Notes under the pieces: generated by a model
What the model was told of the DNA's origin: nothing
Databases searched by the model: none
Seen by the model: only the letters and a program-made list of their open reading frames with translations
Part shown: in pieces, positions 7,836-11,723 of the stretch
Position numbering within the stretch: position 1 is the first letter of the stretch
Layout of the letters: each line of letters opens with the position of its first letter
From: CALBMX01 sp047629095
GTDB taxonomy: Bacteria; Planctomycetota; UBA1135; GCA-002686595
NCBI GenBank assembly: GCA_047629095.1
Contig: JBLHWM010000082.1
Span: 1-11,723 of the forward strand
Length of the DNA: 11,723 bases
Reading direction: 5' to 3'
Translations under genes and position numbers: made by a program

Positions 7836-9584
7836 CTAGTTGCCCCCAACTACCTCCATGTCCTTGGGATAGGTCAACTTCCGGCTCCAGGTAAGATCCG
7901 CTTCACCATCGGCAGGAACCGAAAGTACCCAGGTCAAGATGCCCTGCTCCTCGCGGTCGCGCTTCCAACGCTCGTCACCCGACATCCAGGGCAAGCTCTC
8001 GTCGACCTCCACCTCCAAGCGTCCATCCGAGGACGCGGGCAGGACCTCTTGCACGATCACCTGCACGCTTCCATCAAGACCCGCGGCAACCGCGCCGTGG
8101 TTCGTCAGGTGCACGCGCCAGGCTTCCGTGACGGACTTGTTCGAGCGCAGGAAGCTCGGGCCCTTGGACAGGTCCTCGATCAAAGTGCGCTCGAGGGCCA
8201 TGCCGGGATCGGCGCCGAGGTGCAGGTCGAACTCGCCGCCCACCAGTACGTTGTCGATGCGCGAGTGGCCGATGAAGTCCGAGCCAAAGTACACCGACGC
8301 CTCGCCCGGTAGCAGCACCCAGGGGCTCGTGTTCTCGGACTTGCCCCGCAGCCACACGCGCTCGCTCAGGGCGGGCACGGCGAAGTGCTCGACGTCCACG
8401 TCGAGGTAAGCGCGACCGACGAGTAAGGTCGAGGCCTCTTCCCGTGACTCCACGGTCTCGCGGCTCGGAAGCTGGAAGCGCGCGGAGATGCCGCTATCCA
8501 TGACCCCGGCGAAGCTCGGCGCCCAGGTCTCGACGCCCGAGTCCTCTTGTTCCTCGCCGAGGTAGCCAAGCTTCTCAAAGTACACATCAGCCTGCGGTGC
8601 CGCAGACATACCTGCGCGAATGCTCAGCTCGTCCGGATCGTAGACGCTCGCCCAGGTCATCTCGAGCTCCGGCCCGCTGGCCCCGAGCTCGGGGCGCGCG
8701 GTCGACAGCAGCAGCGCCACGTCGTCCCAGTCCTCGCCCGTGCTCTGCTGCACCTTCGCGCGGTAGACCAGCTCGACCGAAGCCAGCTCTTCATCCGCGC
8801 GCAGATCGTAGACCGGCGACCAGCCCGCCCGCGACACCAAGTACTCGATCTCCAGGCTCACGGCCGCGCCGTTGCTGACTAGGTCCACTTCCAAATCGTA
8901 GGTGTAAGCGCCGCCGGGGTTGCGCGCGCCGGACAGATCGGCCCGCGCCGCCTTCGTGGCCGCCTCGGCATCCTCGAGGGCCCACTTCGCCGCGCGCCGC
9001 TCATCGCGCACGCGCTTGAGCTCAGTCTCGAAGAAGGTCATGCCCTCTTCCCAGCGCGCCATCTCCGCAGCGCCCTTGGCGAGGCCCTGGGTGAACAGCT
9101 CGCGCTCCTGGCTAAGCAGTGCATCGAAGTAGCGCACCAGCTCTTCCGCCGTCGCGTACGCATCCGACGCGTGGTCCTCCCCCCGCTGAGCGTTGCGCAG
9201 CAGCATTTCGAGTTCGAGCACGCGCTCGTCCGTCGCCAGCGTCGCGTAGCGAATGCGCGTGTCCACGCCGACCACCTCGCCGCCGGCCGCGCGAACGCGG
9301 ATGCTACTTGGATCCATAACCGCGGGGAAGCCCTCGATCAGGAAGCTGCCCTCCGACGTGGGAAGGTCTGCGATGCGTGTCACGATGGCGCTGTCCCCAT
9401 AGACCGTGACGTCGGACACGATCGAGTCGATGGTCAGAGCGTCTTCGGGCGTAAATGCCCTCGTTGCATATGGGCTCGCAGCAAGGGCCGGTGCCCCAAG
9501 AGCTGTTAGCAAAATACCTGCGCTCAGAATCTGTGCGTAGCCGCCCTTGAGAGCGCCTCGCATGTCTTGTGTTGTTGTTTTCAT
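7836..9584 (-). CDS. Secreted DUF4140/DUF4139 protein (mucoidy inhibitor MuiA-like), downstream paralogue
   Basis: A 582-residue protein of unknown biochemical role. Residues 1-36 look like a Sec signal peptide ending ALAAS. The DUF4140-type N-terminal domain (about 55-115) has SDVTVYGDSAIVTR (57-70). A charged helical stretch, about 118-215, probably forms a coiled coil. The DUF4139 domain (about 225-575) carries the family signatures AGWSPVYDLRA (253-263), VYRAKVQQSTGEDW (273-286) and LLLSTARPELG (291-301). It shares long stretches with the gene upstream, for example NTSPWVLLPG (418-427) and DERWKRDREE (537-546), so the two are tandem paralogues. The family name MuiA refers to suppression of mucoidy, but molecular function is unknown. 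The start at ATG 9584 is supported by AAGGAG 9 nt upstream, while the next ATG (Met8) has no such site. It lies 18 nt after the upstream gene, so the two are surely co-transcribed. Confidence 0.85.
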   Translation of the reverse strand: MKTTTQDMRGALKGGYAQILSAGILLTALGAPALAASPYATRAFTPEDALTIDSIVSDVTVYGDSAIVTRIADLPTSEGSFLIEGFPAVMDPSSIRVRAAGGEVVGVDTRIRYATLATDERVLELEMLLRNAQRGEDHASDAYATAEELVRYFDALLSQERELFTQGLAKGAAEMARWEEGMTFFETELKRVRDERRAAKWALEDAEAATKAARADLSGARNPGGAYTYDLEVDLVSNGAAVSLEIEYLVSRAGWSPVYDLRADEELASVELVYRAKVQQSTGEDWDDVALLLSTARPELGASGPELEMTWASVYDPDELSIRAGMSAAPQADVYFEKLGYLGEEQEDSGVETWAPSFAGVMDSGISARFQLPSRETVESREEASTLLVGRAYLDVDVEHFAVPALSERVWLRGKSENTSPWVLLPGEASVYFGSDFIGHSRIDNVLVGGEFDLHLGADPGMALERTLIEDLSKGPSFLRSNKSVTEAWRVHLTNHGAVAAGLDGSVQVIVQEVLPASSDGRLEVEVDESLPWMSGDERWKRDREEQGILTWVLSVPADGEADLTWSRKLTYPKDMEVVGGN

Positions 9585-9593
9585 CTCTAGGTT

Positions 9594-9599
9594 CTCCTT
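9594..9599 (-). promoter_or_regulatory. Strong Shine-Dalgarno of the second DUF4139 gene
   Basis: Minus-strand AAGGAG lies 9 nt before ATG 9584, inside the 18-nt gap between the paralogues. It is the best ribosome binding site in the window. Most other genes here lack one, so this gene may be translated independently and well rather than by coupling. Confidence 0.75.
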
Positions 9600-9602
9600 G
9601 GC

Positions 9603-11342
9603 TTAGTCTTGCAGTACGAGCTCTTCGGGAAAGGTCATCTTCGAGCGCCATTCGATGGACGCCTCGCTCTTGCCGGGGACGTTGAAGACCCAAGTCAGGA
9701 AGCCCTTCTCCTCGCGATCCTGCTGCCAACGCTCGTCCTTGCTCAGAGCGGGTAGCACGAGGTCGACTTCGATCTCGAGTCGGTCATCATTGGAGCGAGG
9801 CAAGCTCTCGCGCACGATCACGTCTACGCTGCCGTCGGGCTTTGCGCCCACGGCGCCGGCGTTCTCGAAGCGAATGCGCCATCCATTGGTCACCGAAGTT
9901 CGGCTGCCGAAGAAGCCCGAGGTCGAGACCTTCTTCTCTAGGGTAATGCGCTCGACGCTCAACGCCGGGTCCACGCCGAGGTGCAAGGGGAACTCCTCTC
10001 CAAGGCGCACATTACCGATCTGCGCCAGGCCCACGTAGTCGCCGCCGAAGTAGACCGACGCTTGCCCGGGCAACATGACCCAGGGACTCGTGTTCGTCGT
10101 CATGCCACGCAGCCAGACCTTCTCGTCCAGGGACGGAACGCAGTAGTGCTCGGGCTCCACGTCCATGGCCGATCGTCCGACGAGCACACGGGAAGTTCCC
10201 GGTCGCGAGGGGATCGTCTCGGGCCGCGTGATGGCATAGCGCAGGGACGCGCCGGTGGACTGCACAGACGCGTAGAAAGCGGCTGGATTGAAGTTCGAAT
10301 CGTAGAGGTTATTGATGACGGCCTTGAAGTCCTTATCCAATGCCATGGAGTCATTAGCCACTCCCGCGGAGCTCGATACGAGGCCTCCACGGGACATCTC
10401 CCTGGGTGCATAGGGATTGCGCAGGCTCAGCCAATAGGCCGCAAGCTCCGGCGCCTGTGCGCCGAACTCGGGCTCCGAGGTCGACAGGGCTAGGTCCACT
10501 TCATTCCAGTCCTCCCCTGTCTGCTGCAGCACCTCGGCTCGGTAGGTCAGCTCGACTTGATCGAGGTTCCCACCCGCGCGCAGATCGTAGACCGGCGTCC
10601 ACCCGGCACCATAGACGATGTACTCCAAGGTCACCTCGCCAGGGCCTGGCGCGTCGAGCTCGACATACACGTCGAAGACTTGGTGTCCGCTGCCTTGATG
10701 CGCTTGGTTTCGCTCCAAATCCAAGGCCAGAATCTCGGCCTTCTTGTCGTCGATCGCCCAGCCCACCTGGCGCAGCTTGCGCCGCGTCCCGCTCAGTTTC
10801 TCGCCAAGGAAGGTCGCGCTCTGGAGCCAAGCTCCCGGATCCGGCGCGCCATCGCCCGCCTTCGCCGGCGAGCTCTTGGAAGGCGACAGCAGCTTCGTGT
10901 AATGAGCCTCCATCTCAACCAAGCTTCCCCGATCATCCTGCAGAGCCACAAGCTCCCGGCCCAACCGCTTGAGCTCAACGCCCACGGCGGCCAGGCGCTC
11001 GTCCGCCACGGCGGCGACCCAACGGTCCCGGACCTCGACGCCCATGACCTCCATGCCCTCGCCCTTGAGGCGCACCGAGTCCGGCTGCAGCGAGCTGGGC
11101 AGCCCCGCGAACACGAAGCTGCCGCGCCCCAGCGCCTGGCCCTTGCGGGTGATCATCGCCTGGCCAGGATAGACCGTCACGGCTTCGATCGCACTCGCGA
11201 TCACGCCCGGATCTTCCAGGGTGTTCGCGGGCAAAACGAAAGCAGCCGCAGGCTCTGCGGCTACGGTCGAGGGCGAGGATCCGAATGCCGGCCAACCGAC
11301 AAAGGGTGAGAGCGCGAGGAGCGCAAAGAGTGCTTGCTTCAT
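9603..11342 (-). CDS. Secreted DUF4140/DUF4139 protein (mucoidy inhibitor MuiA-like), upstream paralogue
   Basis: A 579-residue protein, first gene of the transcribed run seen here. Residues 1-29 form a probable signal peptide (ALFALLALSPFVGWPAFG core). The DUF4140-type domain begins near residue 50 with IEAVTVYPGQAMITR (52-66). A charged helical region (about 115-215) is interrupted by a Ser/Pro/Ala/Gly-rich loop (153-170). The DUF4139 domain (about 220-575) has AGWTPVYDLRA (246-256), TYRAEVLQQTGEDW (266-279) and LALSTSEPEFG (284-294), then NTSPWVMLPG (417-426) and DERWQQDREE (536-545). Residues about 305-352 form a low-conservation insert rich in Asn, Ser and Asp that differs from the paralogue. 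Start ATG 11342 is preceded by GGAAGG with 6 nt spacing. It lies downstream of a gene-free stretch with tandem repeats, so the promoter is expected there. Function unknown; an envelope role is inferred from export and from the MuiA name. Confidence 0.85.
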   Translation of the reverse strand: MKQALFALLALSPFVGWPAFGSSPSTVAAEPAAAFVLPANTLEDPGVIASAIEAVTVYPGQAMITRKGQALGRGSFVFAGLPSSLQPDSVRLKGEGMEVMGVEVRDRWVAAVADERLAAVGVELKRLGRELVALQDDRGSLVEMEAHYTKLLSPSKSSPAKAGDGAPDPGAWLQSATFLGEKLSGTRRKLRQVGWAIDDKKAEILALDLERNQAHQGSGHQVFDVYVELDAPGPGEVTLEYIVYGAGWTPVYDLRAGGNLDQVELTYRAEVLQQTGEDWNEVDLALSTSEPEFGAQAPELAAYWLSLRNPYAPREMSRGGLVSSSAGVANDSMALDKDFKAVINNLYDSNFNPAAFYASVQSTGASLRYAITRPETIPSRPGTSRVLVGRSAMDVEPEHYCVPSLDEKVWLRGMTTNTSPWVMLPGQASVYFGGDYVGLAQIGNVRLGEEFPLHLGVDPALSVERITLEKKVSTSGFFGSRTSVTNGWRIRFENAGAVGAKPDGSVDVIVRESLPRSNDDRLEIEVDLVLPALSKDERWQQDREEKGFLTWVFNVPGKSEASIEWRSKMTFPEELVLQD

Positions 11343-11348
11343 GGGCCA

Positions 11349-11354
11349 CCTTCC
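11349..11354 (-). promoter_or_regulatory. Probable Shine-Dalgarno of the first DUF4139 gene
   Basis: Minus-strand GGAAGG ends 6 nt before ATG 11342, a plausible ribosome binding site supporting this start. Confidence 0.55.
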
Positions 11355-11380
11355 AAAAGGTCAGTCGGGATTAGTATTTA

Positions 11381-11413
11381 GAGCGCTGTAGCCCCCTTGG
11401 ATTCCAAGCGCTC
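11381..11413 (-). repeat. Inverted repeat upstream of the DUF4139 operon
   Basis: The arms GAGCGCT (11381-11387) and AGCGCTC (11407-11413) are perfectly complementary around 19 nt. An overlapping inner stem, CTTGG (11396-11400) with CCAAG (11404-11408), is mutually exclusive with the right arm. The element sits about 39-71 nt upstream of ATG 11342, next to an AT-rich patch (minus-strand TAAATACTAAT, 11370-11380) that could belong to a -10 region. It may be an operator or a leader hairpin; no confident -35 was found. Confidence 0.45.
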
Positions 11414-11424
11414 ACACCATCTAA

Positions 11425-11689
11425 CGCCGCCGCTCCCGATTCCCTTGCAGACTTCGGGCAGTTTTTGGCCAACCGACAACCAATCAGCTTGATTGCGCAC
11501 CCCGCTCGCGATTTCCATGCAGCTTCTAGGCAGTCTTGGCCAACCGACAACCAATCACTTGTTTGCGCGCCTTGCTCGCGATTTCCAAGCAGCTTCTGGG
11601 CAGTCTTGGACCAACCGAAAACCAATCACTTGTTTGCACGCCTTGCCCCCGATCCCCTTGCAGACTTTGGGGCAGTGTTGGGCACGGCC
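11425..11689. repeat. Degenerate 71-bp tandem repeat, about 3.7 copies, non-coding
   Basis: Units lie at about 11425-11495, 11496-11565, 11566-11636 and 11637-11689 (last one incomplete and diverged). The shared block CCAACCGACAACCAATCA begins at 11469 and 11540, and a one-base variant at 11611, exactly 71 nt apart each time. A second anchor, GCAG, recurs at 11447, 11519, 11589 and 11660. Units 1-3 contain a small dyad: TTGGCCAA in units 1 and 2, TTGGACCAA in unit 3. Because 71 is not a multiple of three the array does not encode a protein repeat. There are no distinct spacers of the CRISPR kind. It lies upstream of the DUF4139 pair and may be regulatory or a drifting minisatellite. Confidence 0.85.
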
Positions 11690-11723
11690 CCGACCGAGTG
11701 GCCTCATTCGGGACCTAAAGCCC

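Noticed and set aside
11371..11625. 84-residue minus-strand reading frame in the repeat region
   Set aside because: It runs through the 71-bp repeats, whose length is not a multiple of three, so each copy is read in a different frame. It has no family resemblance and no ribosome binding site. It is an accident of a repeat lacking stops.
11425..11689. CRISPR array or integron attC cluster
   Set aside because: Repeats are contiguous, degenerate and without unique spacers; no cas gene, integrase or cassette gene lies nearby.

Overview
This is a GC-rich bacterial window in which every supportable gene lies on the minus strand, so transcription runs from high to low coordinates. Several features suggest a diderm lineage: a lipoprotein with a clean lipobox, two Sec-exported DUF4139 proteins, an exported HEAT-repeat/von Willebrand A protein, and few Shine-Dalgarno sites. 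Planctomycetota, or a similar large-genome environmental group, fits best. This is inference from gene style; no phylogenetic marker is present.

From the 5' end of transcription: positions 11343-11723 hold no gene. They contain about 3.7 copies of a degenerate 71-bp tandem repeat and, nearer the first gene, a small inverted repeat. Next come two tandem paralogous secreted DUF4140/DUF4139 proteins (MuiA-like), 11342-9603 and 9584-7836, 18 nt apart. A 171-nt gap (7665-7835) carries two consecutive stem-loops. It is followed by a tightly packed run: a lipoprotein 5'-nucleotidase/metallophosphatase (7664-6123), an exported HEAT+VWA protein (6126-4564, ATGA overlap), a stand-alone NAD(P)H-hydrate epimerase (4548-3838), and a DUF2142/GT-C-like membrane protein (3845-1965, GTGGCTAG overlap). 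Two metabolic genes end the window: a medium-chain dehydrogenase/reductase (1903-860) and a 3-hydroxybutyryl-CoA dehydrogenase cut by the window edge (811 to <1).

Two themes are visible. Genes from 11342 to 4564 look like an envelope or periplasm set: the paralogous DUF4139 pair, a surface nucleotidase, and a VWA/HEAT adhesion or scaffold protein. Genes from 4548 to the window edge are metabolic (nicotinamide nucleotide repair, NAD(P)-dependent dehydrogenase, acyl-CoA dehydrogenase), apart from the membrane glycosyltransferase-like protein. The overlaps suggest translational coupling of genes with unrelated jobs. No mobile element, CRISPR array, tRNA or rRNA was found. The least explained parts are the DUF4139 pair, the two-hairpin gap and the 71-bp repeats.
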